A stretch of DNA of 57,606 bases from the NCBI GenBank assembly GCA_964555935.1, contig CAZKUN010000022.1, positions 1 to 57,606 on the forward strand, read 5' to 3'. Shown here one piece after another: positions 36,561 to 44,901 of the stretch (the stretch's first letter is position 1; each line of letters starts with the position of its first letter). The DNA comes from CAZKUN01 sp964555935. Lineage in GTDB: Bacteria; Armatimonadota; Zipacnadia; Zipacnadales; VGFC01. The notes under the pieces were generated by a model. It did no database searches. It was not told the DNA's origin and saw only the letters and a list, made by a program, of their open reading frames with translations. A program made the translations under genes and the position numbers.

Positions 36561-37148
36561 ATGGGGAGAGCCAATCCGGCGCTGGAGTACGTCAGTTCTG
36601 ATACGCCCGCACCCACCGATGAGCGGCTGGCCGTCGCTGCCGCCGAAGGCAACATGCGCGGGCTTGAGGAGCTGTACCGCCGTTATCACGGGCCGGTCGT
36701 CTGCTACCTGCAGCGCATGGCTCGCGACGACGACGTGGCGGAGGACCTGTTCCAGGAGTCCTTCTTCAGAGCCCATGCGAACCTGAACCGGTTTGACCCG
36801 AAGCGTCGGTTCCGTCCGTGGCTGTACCGCATCGCGACGAACGTCTGCCTCGACTGGCTCAGGCAGCGCTCCCGGACCTTGCCGCCGGGCGAGTCCGAGG
36901 CGAAGGACCCCTCGCTCGTTGAGATCGCCGCGGGACGCGAGATCGCCAGGCAGGTGGAGCAGGCCGTGATGGAGTTGAGCGAAGACCATCGCGCCGTCTT
37001 CATCATGCGACAGTACCAAGGCCTCAGCTATGCCGAGATCGCGGAAGTCTCCGGATGCCCCGAGGGCACTGTCCGGTCGAGAATGCACTACGCCCTCAGA
37101 ATCCTCAGGGCCAAGCTGCGGTTCCTGGTCGAGGAGGAACAGGTGTGA
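36561..37148 (+). CDS. ECF-family RNA polymerase sigma factor
   Basis: A 195-residue sigma70-like protein: region 2 (LEELYRRYHGPVVCYLQRMA, AEDLFQESFFRAH, RPWLYRIATNVCLDWLR) and region 4 (MELSEDHRAVFIMRQYQGLS, AEVSGCPEGTVRSRMHYAL). The ATG at 36561 has GAGGGGG 6 nt upstream and is preferred to the longer frame from 36420. It ends GTGTGA, overlapping the start of the next gene, its likely anti-sigma. The inducing signal is unknown. Confidence 0.93.
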   Translation: MGRANPALEYVSSDTPAPTDERLAVAAAEGNMRGLEELYRRYHGPVVCYLQRMARDDDVAEDLFQESFFRAHANLNRFDPKRRFRPWLYRIATNVCLDWLRQRSRTLPPGESEAKDPSLVEIAAGREIARQVEQAVMELSEDHRAVFIMRQYQGLSYAEIAEVSGCPEGTVRSRMHYALRILRAKLRFLVEEEQV

Positions 37149-37816
37149 GTGATTGCGTTGCCGTGCGCGAGCAACTGCTCGACTCGCTCTACGACCTGCT
37201 GCCCGAGTGGCAGATGGACGACGTTACGACACACCTGAAGGGGTGCGCCGAGTGTCGCGCGTCTCGCGAGCGGCTGGTCGAGGAAGTGAAGGAGCTGGAA
37301 GAGTGGAAGGTGCCGGGGCCGGCGAGCGATACGTCCATCGACTTCGTCAGGAAGATCAGCGTTCACGAGAGCGGCAAGGGCGACTGGGCCGGGTTGACGC
37401 GCCGGTCGTCGGGGATGCTGATGCGGTGGCGCTTGCTTCCGCGTGGCGCGAAGGTCGTGTTCGCCTCCGTAAGCTTGGCCGCCGTCGCGGTTGTGGCTGT
37501 GCTGCTATCCACGATGTCGGGCCCGCAAGCGAGCGTCGCCCAGCCGGAGTCTGCCTCGGACGTGGCGCAGAGAATCTACGAGCGCGGCGTTGGGTTGGTG
37601 CAATCGGGCGATACGGGAGCCGCCGTCGATGCGCTCAACTCAGCCCTTGCCGCTGATCCCAACCACGTCGAATCGCGGTGGGCGCTGGCCTGGGCACTGG
37701 TTGAGCTGGGCGAGAACGGTGCCGCGATCGCTGAGTTTGACAAGGTTGTTGAGCTTGCCGCCGGCACCAAGCGCGCCGCCGAGGCGGAGCAAGCCATTGA
37801 GCGCCTGCGTCGATAG
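37145..37816 (+). CDS. Zinc-finger anti-sigma factor with TPR tail
   Basis: A 223-residue protein: an N-terminal HxxxCxxC zinc motif (THLKGCAEC, residues about 30-38) as in anti-sigma factors of the zf-HC2/ZAS type, a basic linker, one membrane segment (VVFASVSLAAVAVVAVLLS, about 105-123), and a TPR domain outside (LVQSGDTGAAVDALNSALAA and the following helix pair). GTG start overlaps the sigma stop by 4 bp. It probably holds the sigma factor at the membrane until the TPR sensor receives a signal. Confidence 0.82.
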   Translation: MSDCVAVREQLLDSLYDLLPEWQMDDVTTHLKGCAECRASRERLVEEVKELEEWKVPGPASDTSIDFVRKISVHESGKGDWAGLTRRSSGMLMRWRLLPRGAKVVFASVSLAAVAVVAVLLSTMSGPQASVAQPESASDVAQRIYERGVGLVQSGDTGAAVDALNSALAADPNHVESRWALAWALVELGENGAAIAEFDKVVELAAGTKRAAEAEQAIERLRR

Positions 37817-37823
37817 CCCCGCC

Positions 37824-40800
37824 CTACGACTCCAATACATCCCTCACTCGCTGGGCAAGCGCATTCGGCGTGAACGGCTTCTGGATGAACGGCTCGTCTG
37901 AGTCCCGAACGCGGCTGTCCAGCGCCGGGTGATGCGAGTAGCCCGACATGTACAGGACCTTAAAGCCCGGCCGGATCTCCGCCAGTCGATCGCAAAGCTC
38001 CGGTCCCGCCATGCCGGGCATGACGATGTCGGTCAGCACGAGATCGATCTCCGCCCCGTGCTCAGCGAACAGCTCTTGCGCTTGCTCTGGCGTGCTGGCG
38101 GCATACACGTCGTACCCGCGTTGCGTGAGAATCCGCGTCACCAGCTTGAGCACCGACTCCTCGTCCTCCACCAGCAGGATCCGCTCCATGCCGGCGCCAC
38201 GAGGGGTGTCTTCCGGAGTCTGGTCGGCCGCGCCGGCCTCCGTGTCGATCTGTGGGAGATACACGGTGACCGTCGTGCCCTTGCCGGGCTCGCTCTCCAC
38301 GGCAAGGCCGCCGTGGTGTTGCCCGACAATCCCATACACCGTCGCCAGGCCTAGCCCCGTGCCCTCGCCGACCTGTTTGGTGGTGAAGAACGGCTCGAAC
38401 ATCCTCGCCTGAGTTGCTTCGTCCATCCCGTGACCGGCGTCCGTCACCGCGATCTCAACGTAAGGCCCGGGCTCCACGCCGGTGTGGATGTTCGTATACT
38501 CCTCATCGAGCACGACGCGGCCCGTCTTGATCGACAACACGCCTCCGCCCGGCATCGCGTCGCGGGCGTTGACGGCCAGGTTCATGAGGATCTGCTCGAT
38601 CTGTCCGGGATCCGCCTCAATTACGCACGGGTCCGGCGAGAGGTCCAGCGCGGCCTCCACGTCCTCTCCAATGATGCGCTGGAGCATCTTGGCCAGGTTC
38701 TCGATGAGTTGGTTCACGTTCAGAGCCACCGGCTCCAGCGAATGGCGCCGGCTGAACGCCAGGAGCTGACGCGTCAGCCCCGCCGCGCGTTCGGCGAGGC
38801 TGCGAATCGTCCGCAACTCATCCACGCCCTCTGACCCGAGCGTCCCCTCATACAGGAGAATGTCCGCGTACCCGAGGATGCCGGTGAGGATGTTGTTGAA
38901 GTCATGCGCCACGCCGCCCGCCAGCGTCCCGATCGACTCCAGCTTTGACGACTGAAGCGTGTGCTCCTCAAGCCGTTTGCGGTCGGTGATGTCACGGCTG
39001 AACAGCGATAGCCGAAACACTTTGCCGTCGGCGTCCAGCACCGGGTGGATTCGGTGGGTCCAGAACTTCCCACCGAGTTCGTCATCCCAAGCTGCCGGCT
39101 CGCCCGTCGACAGGGCGGTCCTAATTGCGTTCTCTCGCAACTCGATCGTCTCGGGGTACTTGGCGACGGCGTCGGGCGTCACCATCTCCCACACTGATCT
39201 CCCGACTACATCCTCGGCGGGCCGACCCAGCTCCGCCGAGGCGTTCTCGTTGATGGTGATGATCGTGCCGTCCGCGTCGAGTAGCATCGAGACATCCGGC
39301 AGCGAGTTCAGCAAGGCGCGGGCCGTCGCTTCGCTGTCGCGCAGGCTCTTCTCGGCCTGCTTCTGCTCCGTGACGTCGCGGAACATGCCGAGGGCGTAAA
39401 GCACCTTGCCGGCCTCATCGTGGATCCGTACCGCGATGTCTTCGACCCACACCTCGCGCCCGTCAAGCGTCTCCAATCGAAGCTCCGCGCGGTAGAAGGG
39501 CTGTTCCGGCGTGAGCTCCTCGTCGCGACTCGCCGGGGGAAGCACCTTGCCCCCGCGGATGAGGTCCCGGAACAGCGGCGGCGTGATCTCATCCGCCGCG
39601 TAGCCGGTGAGTTCCTCGATGCCCTCATCCATGAAGGTGTACAATTGGTTCTCCATGTCATACTGGTACGCCACGCTGCGGCTCAGGGCGATGATTGACC
39701 GGTACCGTTCCTCGCTGACTCGCAGCGTCTCCTCAACTTGCTTCTGGTCGGTGATGTCGCTGATCGTGGCGACGAAGGCCTCAATGCGGCCGCCTGGCTC
39801 ACGGATGGGCGCGACGGACGTGTCGCCCCAGAAGACGCTTGCGTCCCTCCGCACGTAGCGCTTCTGCAGTCGCACCACGTCGACGTCGCCGGCGGCCAAG
39901 GCCTGCTGGGCCTCTCGCGTCTCGGCCCGATCGTCCTCATGCGTGACGTCCCCGACCGTCTGCTCAAACAGCGCGTCCCGGCTCTCGTAGCCGAACATGT
40001 CCAGGTAGTGGTCGTTGACCTGAACGTACCGTCCGTCAGGCGTCGCCACGGCGATACCTATCGCCGTGTTGTCGAAGAACGCGCGCAGCTGTCCTTCGCT
40101 CCGGCGAAGCTGCTGCTCCGCGGACTTCCGCTCGGTTATGTCGGTCAGGATGGCGAAACTGCCCTCATACTCGCCGTCCGGTCCCGTCAGGATCCGCGGC
40201 GATACCAGCAGCTCGATTGCTTGACCGTTCTTGTGCCGCCACGTCAGCTCATACGGCGCCTCGTCGCCTTCCCGGCGTCGCTCTGTCTGGTGACTGAAGG
40301 CATTCCGTTGCTGCTCGTCGATCAGATCCGGAGCGTGCGTTCCCTCGATCTCCTCCCGCGTGTAGCCAAGCATCTCGCAGAACCGCTGGTTGGCGTACGT
40401 GATGATCCAGTCCGCATCGACAACGGTAAGGCCCTCGTTCATTGACTCCACGAGCAGGCCGTACCGCTCCTCGCTGGCCTGTAACGCAGCCTCGGCCTCT
40501 TGGCGCTCGTGCGAGCCCACTACGAGCGCGACGCAGTCGGCCGCGGCTCCCGAGAAACTGATGTCCTCCTCCGCCCATGTCCGCGCCGGTCCCACGTGCT
40601 CGTGGCAGACCACCCCTACCGTCCGACCCGCGATGCGCACGGGCGCGTCGAGCATCGACGTGATCCCCAGGGGCTTGAGATAGTTCTCTCCGAGACACTC
40701 GGTGCGTGGATCGGTCGGCGCGTCGTCGGCGGCAATCGTCCGCGCCGACTTCAGCGACTCGATGTAGGCCGGATAGTCGGCGGCCGCGAGTCGTTCGCCT

Positions 40801-41957
40801 GACGAATACGTGTCTGGGGTCCGCTCGTAGAGACACACGCACGTGAGTGTCTCGAAGTCATCGTGGGCTAGCCACACGGCGACTCGTTCGACGTCGAGCG
40901 CGTCCGCGGCTGTTCGGGAGATCCGTCGGAACGCCGCCTGCATGTTGCTCGCGCCGATCGCGTCAGGGCCCGTCAGTTCGGCCAGCGCCGCGTTCTGTCG
41001 CCGGAGGATCGCCTGGCGTCTCTTGAGTTCTGATTCGGTTGACCTGCGCTCAGCAAATGCCGCCGCCAGCGTCATCGTCGTTAGCGAGGCGACGCAGATG
41101 AAGAACTGCAGCGAGATGGCTCGCTCCGAGAGTTCAATCCCCTCGGCGGCAAACGGCCCGCGCCCAAGCACAGTGCCCGTCACCGCGATGGCTGCGAGGA
41201 TGAACGTCGCCGGCGCGCTGCCGGCGGGGCCAAACCGCAGCGCCGCCCAAGGCAGGAACACAAACGCCCAGAACGGGTACTGTAGCGTAAGCGAGTTAGG
41301 CCCGCCCTTCGAGAGACAGACCACTGAGATGACGGCCATGCCTCCGAGCAGGGCCGCGTACTCAAGCACCCGCCCGAGCGGCGCTCTCCCGCGCGCAGGC
41401 CACCACACTCTCGCGCCAATGACCAGCGGCGCGACGAGCAGGATGCCCACGAAATCGTCCATCAGCCACACGCGCCAGACCAAGTAGGAAACGCCGGCGC
41501 CGTCAATCGAGACGGCGCCGATCACGGCCGCCACCGCACACGCCGGCAGCGCCATCGCGGCGATCAGCAACACGTGGCGCAGTCGATCCAGGCGGACCGG
41601 CTCGCGGATGAATACGCCGACTAGCAGCGCCGCGATGAGTGGCTCGACCGTGTGTGCGAGTGAGAAACCGATGCTCTCGAGGGTCGTGTACCGGGGAAGG
41701 TCGCACAGCAAGTTGATGAGATAGACGATGACCAGGACCAGCGGCCACGTCCGGCGGGAAGTTAGCAGCAGCACGCCGAGCGACAACCCGCTAGCAAACC
41801 AAAAGCGCGCGTAGTTCTCCGGCGGAACCGGGTAAGCGAGACTCCACTGGGCGAGCGCGAAGTACGCAACGGCGAGCGCCACGAACCCCATTAGGGCGCG
41901 ACGCCACCTCGGCCACCGGGCGTCATCGACCGGTGCATTTGCAGCATTTTCAGTCAT
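37824..41957 (-). CDS. Hybrid sensor histidine kinase: MASE1, GAF, PAS, kinase, receiver
   Basis: A 1377-residue kinase. The first 300 or so residues hold eight or more membrane segments of the MASE1 type. Then come a GAF-like domain (about 330-480), four PAS/PAC units (VVDADWIITYANQRF; LRAFFDNTAIGIAVA; RYRSIIALSRSVAYQYDME; LPDVSMLLDADGTI), a HisKA region with the phosphoacceptor His in GGVAHDFNNILTG (about 1017), an ATPase with N box (LMNLAVNARDAMPGGG) and DAGHGMDE, and a C-terminal receiver with phospho-Asp in VLTDIVMPG (about 1309). It is a complete phosphorelay module with no output regulator adjacent. Divergent from the atp operon. Confidence 0.9.
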   Translation of the reverse strand: MTENAANAPVDDARWPRWRRALMGFVALAVAYFALAQWSLAYPVPPENYARFWFASGLSLGVLLLTSRRTWPLVLVIVYLINLLCDLPRYTTLESIGFSLAHTVEPLIAALLVGVFIREPVRLDRLRHVLLIAAMALPACAVAAVIGAVSIDGAGVSYLVWRVWLMDDFVGILLVAPLVIGARVWWPARGRAPLGRVLEYAALLGGMAVISVVCLSKGGPNSLTLQYPFWAFVFLPWAALRFGPAGSAPATFILAAIAVTGTVLGRGPFAAEGIELSERAISLQFFICVASLTTMTLAAAFAERRSTESELKRRQAILRRQNAALAELTGPDAIGASNMQAAFRRISRTAADALDVERVAVWLAHDDFETLTCVCLYERTPDTYSSGERLAAADYPAYIESLKSARTIAADDAPTDPRTECLGENYLKPLGITSMLDAPVRIAGRTVGVVCHEHVGPARTWAEEDISFSGAAADCVALVVGSHERQEAEAALQASEERYGLLVESMNEGLTVVDADWIITYANQRFCEMLGYTREEIEGTHAPDLIDEQQRNAFSHQTERRREGDEAPYELTWRHKNGQAIELLVSPRILTGPDGEYEGSFAILTDITERKSAEQQLRRSEGQLRAFFDNTAIGIAVATPDGRYVQVNDHYLDMFGYESRDALFEQTVGDVTHEDDRAETREAQQALAAGDVDVVRLQKRYVRRDASVFWGDTSVAPIREPGGRIEAFVATISDITDQKQVEETLRVSEERYRSIIALSRSVAYQYDMENQLYTFMDEGIEELTGYAADEITPPLFRDLIRGGKVLPPASRDEELTPEQPFYRAELRLETLDGREVWVEDIAVRIHDEAGKVLYALGMFRDVTEQKQAEKSLRDSEATARALLNSLPDVSMLLDADGTIITINENASAELGRPAEDVVGRSVWEMVTPDAVAKYPETIELRENAIRTALSTGEPAAWDDELGGKFWTHRIHPVLDADGKVFRLSLFSRDITDRKRLEEHTLQSSKLESIGTLAGGVAHDFNNILTGILGYADILLYEGTLGSEGVDELRTIRSLAERAAGLTRQLLAFSRRHSLEPVALNVNQLIENLAKMLQRIIGEDVEAALDLSPDPCVIEADPGQIEQILMNLAVNARDAMPGGGVLSIKTGRVVLDEEYTNIHTGVEPGPYVEIAVTDAGHGMDEATQARMFEPFFTTKQVGEGTGLGLATVYGIVGQHHGGLAVESEPGKGTTVTVYLPQIDTEAGAADQTPEDTPRGAGMERILLVEDEESVLKLVTRILTQRGYDVYAASTPEQAQELFAEHGAEIDLVLTDIVMPGMAGPELCDRLAEIRPGFKVLYMSGYSHHPALDSRVRDSDEPFIQKPFTPNALAQRVRDVLES

Positions 41958-42033
41958 TCCACCAGTGCTCCCGGGCCCATGGACAACCGCGGTCAATCGT
42001 CTTCGACGACCGCACCCATGGGCTCACGACTAC

Positions 42034-42062
42034 TATATACCACAGTTTCAGGATACCCTCAA
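42034..42062 (-). promoter_or_regulatory. Candidate promoter for the hybrid histidine kinase
   Basis: On the minus strand TTGAGG (42062-42057) and TATATA (42039-42034) are 17 bp apart. Both match the sigma70 consensus at four of six bases. Divergent from the atp promoter. Confidence 0.45.
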
Positions 42063-42105
42063 CCAGACCTGCGCAACCCCTCATAACGGGCGCCAATCCC
42101 AGTGC

Positions 42106-42134
42106 TTGACACGCAACTCCTTTGAGACTAAACT
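42106..42134 (+). promoter_or_regulatory. atp operon promoter
   Basis: A consensus TTGACA (42106-42111), 17-bp spacer and TAAACT (42129-42134). The predicted start lies about 9 nt before the first atp ATG, so the leader would be very short, with GAGGG as the ribosome site. Confidence 0.65.
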
Positions 42135-42149
42135 CGCGAGGGTAGGGCG

Positions 42150-42377
42150 ATGAAGCAGAACTTGAGTTCCGGTTTGGAGCTGACAACTGTGGGGATCACC
42201 CTGGTGATCACCACGGCGGCTGGCTATTTTGGCGGTGCCTGGTTGGACCAGAAGTTCGGCATCGCGCCGGTCCTCACTGCGGTAGGGGTGCTTTTCGGCT
42301 CCGCGGCGGGCTTCGTTCAGCTCTTCCGGGTCGTGGGCCAATCCGGGCGATCCGAGAAGGACGACGATGGGCAGTGA
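42150..42377 (+). CDS. atpZ: AtpZ/AtpI-like small membrane protein
   Basis: A 75-residue protein with two membrane segments (VGITLVITTAAGYFGGAWLD and APVLTAVGVLFGSAAGFVQL) as in AtpZ-type proteins at the head of atp operons, thought to help assemble the ring or import magnesium. It overlaps the next gene by 11 bp. It begins the operon, right after the promoter. Confidence 0.75.
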   Translation: MKQNLSSGLELTTVGITLVITTAAGYFGGAWLDQKFGIAPVLTAVGVLFGSAAGFVQLFRVVGQSGRSEKDDDGQ

Positions 42378-42822
42378 CGAGCGGATGATGAGCCGCGTGA
42401 TGCTGGCGACGGTCGTCGTCACGCTGGTTGCAGGCGGCGCGCTGGTCTCGCATTTCGGATGGACCATCGGGGCGAACTTCGCCCTCGGCGTGGCTATTGG
42501 ATTGGGTTCGTTCGCGCTGTTGCATCGCGCCGTGATGACGATGGGCGGGAAGCCCAAGGACGGTCAGAAGCAGAGCTTGACCGGCGTTGCGCTGCTTCAG
42601 ATAGGCAAGTTCCTCGTCCTGGGCGTCGCCTTCTATCTGCTATTCGCATCCGGCAAGGCCAACGCACCGGCCTTGGCGGCGGGAGTAACGCTCCCAACAG
42701 GCGTGTTATGCCTGACCGAAGCCGGTCGCCGCGTCAACCAAGCCGTCGGCAACAAAGGACCGACGACTCCTGGTGATGAACCCAGCAATGCGACCGTGGA
42801 CAGCAAGCAGGAATTGGACTAA
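42367..42822 (+). CDS. atpI: AtpI-like ATP synthase accessory membrane protein
   Basis: A 151-residue protein with four predicted membrane segments, resembling the AtpI family that guides c-ring assembly. The start has GAAGGA 7 nt upstream. The C-terminal 25 residues are hydrophilic. Position between atpZ and atpB supports the role; the family is poorly conserved, so the name rests partly on context. Confidence 0.7.
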   Translation: MGSDERMMSRVMLATVVVTLVAGGALVSHFGWTIGANFALGVAIGLGSFALLHRAVMTMGGKPKDGQKQSLTGVALLQIGKFLVLGVAFYLLFASGKANAPALAAGVTLPTGVLCLTEAGRRVNQAVGNKGPTTPGDEPSNATVDSKQELD

Positions 42823-42853
42823 GTAACCATCATTTTCCTGGTGTGATTACCAA

Positions 42854-43840
42854 GTGCCTGGCGAGATCGAACTCCAAGAGCATGACAGCGCCCACGGAGC
42901 GTCCGCAGAGGCCCATGAATCCCATGGGGCGGCTGCTGACGCAACCGAGGGTCACGCGGCGGCCTCCGACGCCCATGGTGGCGGCGGCAGCATTCTCGCC
43001 GAACCCCACCACACGTTCCTGAACGCCTACCCCATCGTGCTTGAGGCCCTGGCCGGCACCAACTACGACGTCCAAGGCTTCGGCGCGCGATACGAGGTTG
43101 CGGCGGAGCGGGTCGGCACGCACCAGATGTCGCCCGTCCCCGGCACGATCACGCAATGGGTCGGCGTGAATGCCCTTGGCTCCTGGTTCGTCATCGGGGC
43201 GATCGTGCTCCTCATGCACGTGGGCGTCCGCAGGATGCAAGCCGTGCCCGGCAAGCTCCAGGGCATCCTTGAGTGGACCTTCCAGACCTTCGACGGGTTC
43301 AGCCGTAATATGATCGGCCAGGAGAAGGGCTCCCAGTTCGCCCCGCTGCTGGCTACGTTCTTCATCTACATATTCGTTCTCAACCTCGGCGGTCTCGTAC
43401 CGGGCTTCATCTCGCCCACCGCCGGACTGAACATCACCATCGCTCTCGCGCTCTGCTGCTTCCTCTCGGTCCAGTACTTTGGCTTCAGAGCACAGGGCCT
43501 GAAGTATCTCATGCACTTCGTCGGCGAGCCGCTGTGGATGGCGCCGATCAACATCCCCATTCACGTCCTGGGCGAGTTTGCCCGGCCGCTATCGCTATCC
43601 ATCCGTCTCTTCGGCAACATCTTCGGTGAAGATACGGTCATCATGCGCCTGATCGGCATGGGCGTGATCGCTCTGGGCTTCGCCGGGCCCACCGTGTTCG
43701 GCATCGAACTCAATTTTCTGGCAATACCCGTCCAGTTCCCGATGCTGCTCTTCGGGATCTTCGGCGCGTTCGTACAGGCGCTCGTGTTTACGATGCTCTC
43801 AGCCTCGTACATCGCGAGCGTTGTCGACGTACACCATTAA
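42854..43840 (+). CDS. atpB: ATP synthase Fo subunit a
   Basis: A 328-residue membrane protein that forms the ion half-channels beside the c ring. The motif LSLSIRLFGNIFGED holds the essential Arg (about residue 249), and several membrane segments follow the family pattern up to IPVQFPMLLFGIFGAFVQ. An N-terminal extension of about 45 residues is His/Ala/Gly-rich (six His). A GTG start at 42854 has no good ribosome site, so the exact start is uncertain, but no shorter ATG start is available before the core. Confidence 0.92.
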   Translation: MPGEIELQEHDSAHGASAEAHESHGAAADATEGHAAASDAHGGGGSILAEPHHTFLNAYPIVLEALAGTNYDVQGFGARYEVAAERVGTHQMSPVPGTITQWVGVNALGSWFVIGAIVLLMHVGVRRMQAVPGKLQGILEWTFQTFDGFSRNMIGQEKGSQFAPLLATFFIYIFVLNLGGLVPGFISPTAGLNITIALALCCFLSVQYFGFRAQGLKYLMHFVGEPLWMAPINIPIHVLGEFARPLSLSIRLFGNIFGEDTVIMRLIGMGVIALGFAGPTVFGIELNFLAIPVQFPMLLFGIFGAFVQALVFTMLSASYIASVVDVHH

Positions 43841-43861
43841 CGGTGTGCTCGGACATTTGTA

Positions 43862-43962
43862 GGAGGGGTCTCGGCCCCGACAGTCGTTAGCCGTTGCCCT
43901 TTTCGCATCGGACGGGCGTCTTGCCTGTCAGCAATTCGTGTAGGACAGGCGTCTCGCCTGTC
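43862..43962. repeat. Palindromic repeats between atpB and atpE
   Basis: Three hairpin elements in a row: an imperfect one near 43864-43881 (GGGG...GCCCC with a TCTC centre), one at 43911-43929 (GACGGGCGTCTTGCCTGTC) and a perfect one at 43944-43962 (GACAGGCGTCTCGCCTGTC). The last two share a 3' tail (AGCAAT). They belong to the same family as the hairpins in the 12590-12840 array (core GGCGTCTCGCC). Their position inside the atp transcript suggests a role in RNA processing or stability, or simple mobility. Confidence 0.7.
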
Positions 43963-44015
43963 AGCAATCGACCGGCCTCCGCCGGCGGTTGCACCACAAG
44001 GAGAGTGTGAAGGTC

Positions 44016-44282
44016 ATGGATTATGCTGCTGCCTTGGCGCTGGCCGTTGGTTTTGGTCTCCCGCTAGCCGCGGCGTTTGGCGCAATGGCCCAGGGACGGG
44101 CCGCCGCCGCCGCCGTTGAGGGAATCGCTCGCCAGCCGGAAGCCGCCGGCGACATTCGCTCATCGCTACTACTCGCGCTAGCTCTTATCGAGTCGCTCGT
44201 CATCTACTGCTTGCTCGCCTTCTTCCTGCTCATGGGTAAGCTGCCTCCGATCTTGGAGTACCTGACGCAGGCCGGCAACTAG
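44016..44282 (+). CDS. atpE: ATP synthase Fo subunit c
   Basis: An 88-residue hairpin of two membrane helices joined by the RQP loop (ARQPEAAGD). The ion-binding Glu is E59. Gln26, E59, Ser60 and Tyr64 align with the sodium-coordinating residues of known Na+-type c subunits, though the Thr that holds a water is Leu61. The N-terminal helix glycine motif is replaced by Ala19-Phe21-Ala23-Ala25. The start follows AAGGAG at a wide 12-nt spacing. Ion specificity is a prediction only. Confidence 0.93.
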   Translation: MDYAAALALAVGFGLPLAAAFGAMAQGRAAAAAVEGIARQPEAAGDIRSSLLLALALIESLVIYCLLAFFLLMGKLPPILEYLTQAGN

Positions 44283-44363
44283 CAGGTCGCTGTCGCATCC
44301 GGCCGTGGGCGGGGCTATATCCGCGCGCCCACGCGCCGCTGAGACGAGGAATGGAGTACCGCT

Positions 44364-44897
44364 ATGGACTTTGGCGCGCTGCTGGAGACGTTGCACATCT
44401 CGCCGCCCGAGCTGATCGTGAACATGCTCGGCTTCGTGTTTCTCTTCCTGGTCCTCAGGAAGATCTACTACGGGCCGATCAGCAAGTTTCTCGATGAGCG
44501 CGAGCAGGGGATTCGCGAGTCCCTCGAGGAGGCGGAAGCCGCCCGCGAGGAGGCTCGGGTCGAGCGCGACAAGCTTCGGGCCGAGCTTGAGCAGATCGAA
44601 ACCACCGCGCGTAATCAGATCCAGGAAGCGACTCAGCAAGCCGCTGAGGCTCGCGAGGAGATTCTCGCCGCCGCGCGCGACGAAGCTTCCAAGGAGCTGG
44701 GCCGCGCGATGGAACAGCTCGCGCGTGAAAAAGAGAAGGCGCTGGTCGAGATCAAAGACCACGCCGCAGACATCGCTGTGGACGCCTGCGAGGCGATCCT
44801 GCGCAGAACTCTCACCGACGATCGCCACCGCGTGCTCGTCGATGAATTCTTGCGGGATCTAGAATCGTTCCGCCCCGCGGCGGGGACTGATAACTGA
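44364..44897 (+). CDS. atpF: ATP synthase Fo subunit b
   Basis: A 177-residue protein with one N-terminal membrane helix (LIVNMLGFVFLFLVLRK) and a long charged coiled coil (EEAEAAREEARVERDKLRAE) that forms the peripheral stalk. Length and pattern are typical. It is followed by atpH after 4 bp. Confidence 0.94.
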   Translation: MDFGALLETLHISPPELIVNMLGFVFLFLVLRKIYYGPISKFLDEREQGIRESLEEAEAAREEARVERDKLRAELEQIETTARNQIQEATQQAAEAREEILAAARDEASKELGRAMEQLAREKEKALVEIKDHAADIAVDACEAILRRTLTDDRHRVLVDEFLRDLESFRPAAGTDN

Positions 44898-44901
44898 GAC
44901 C

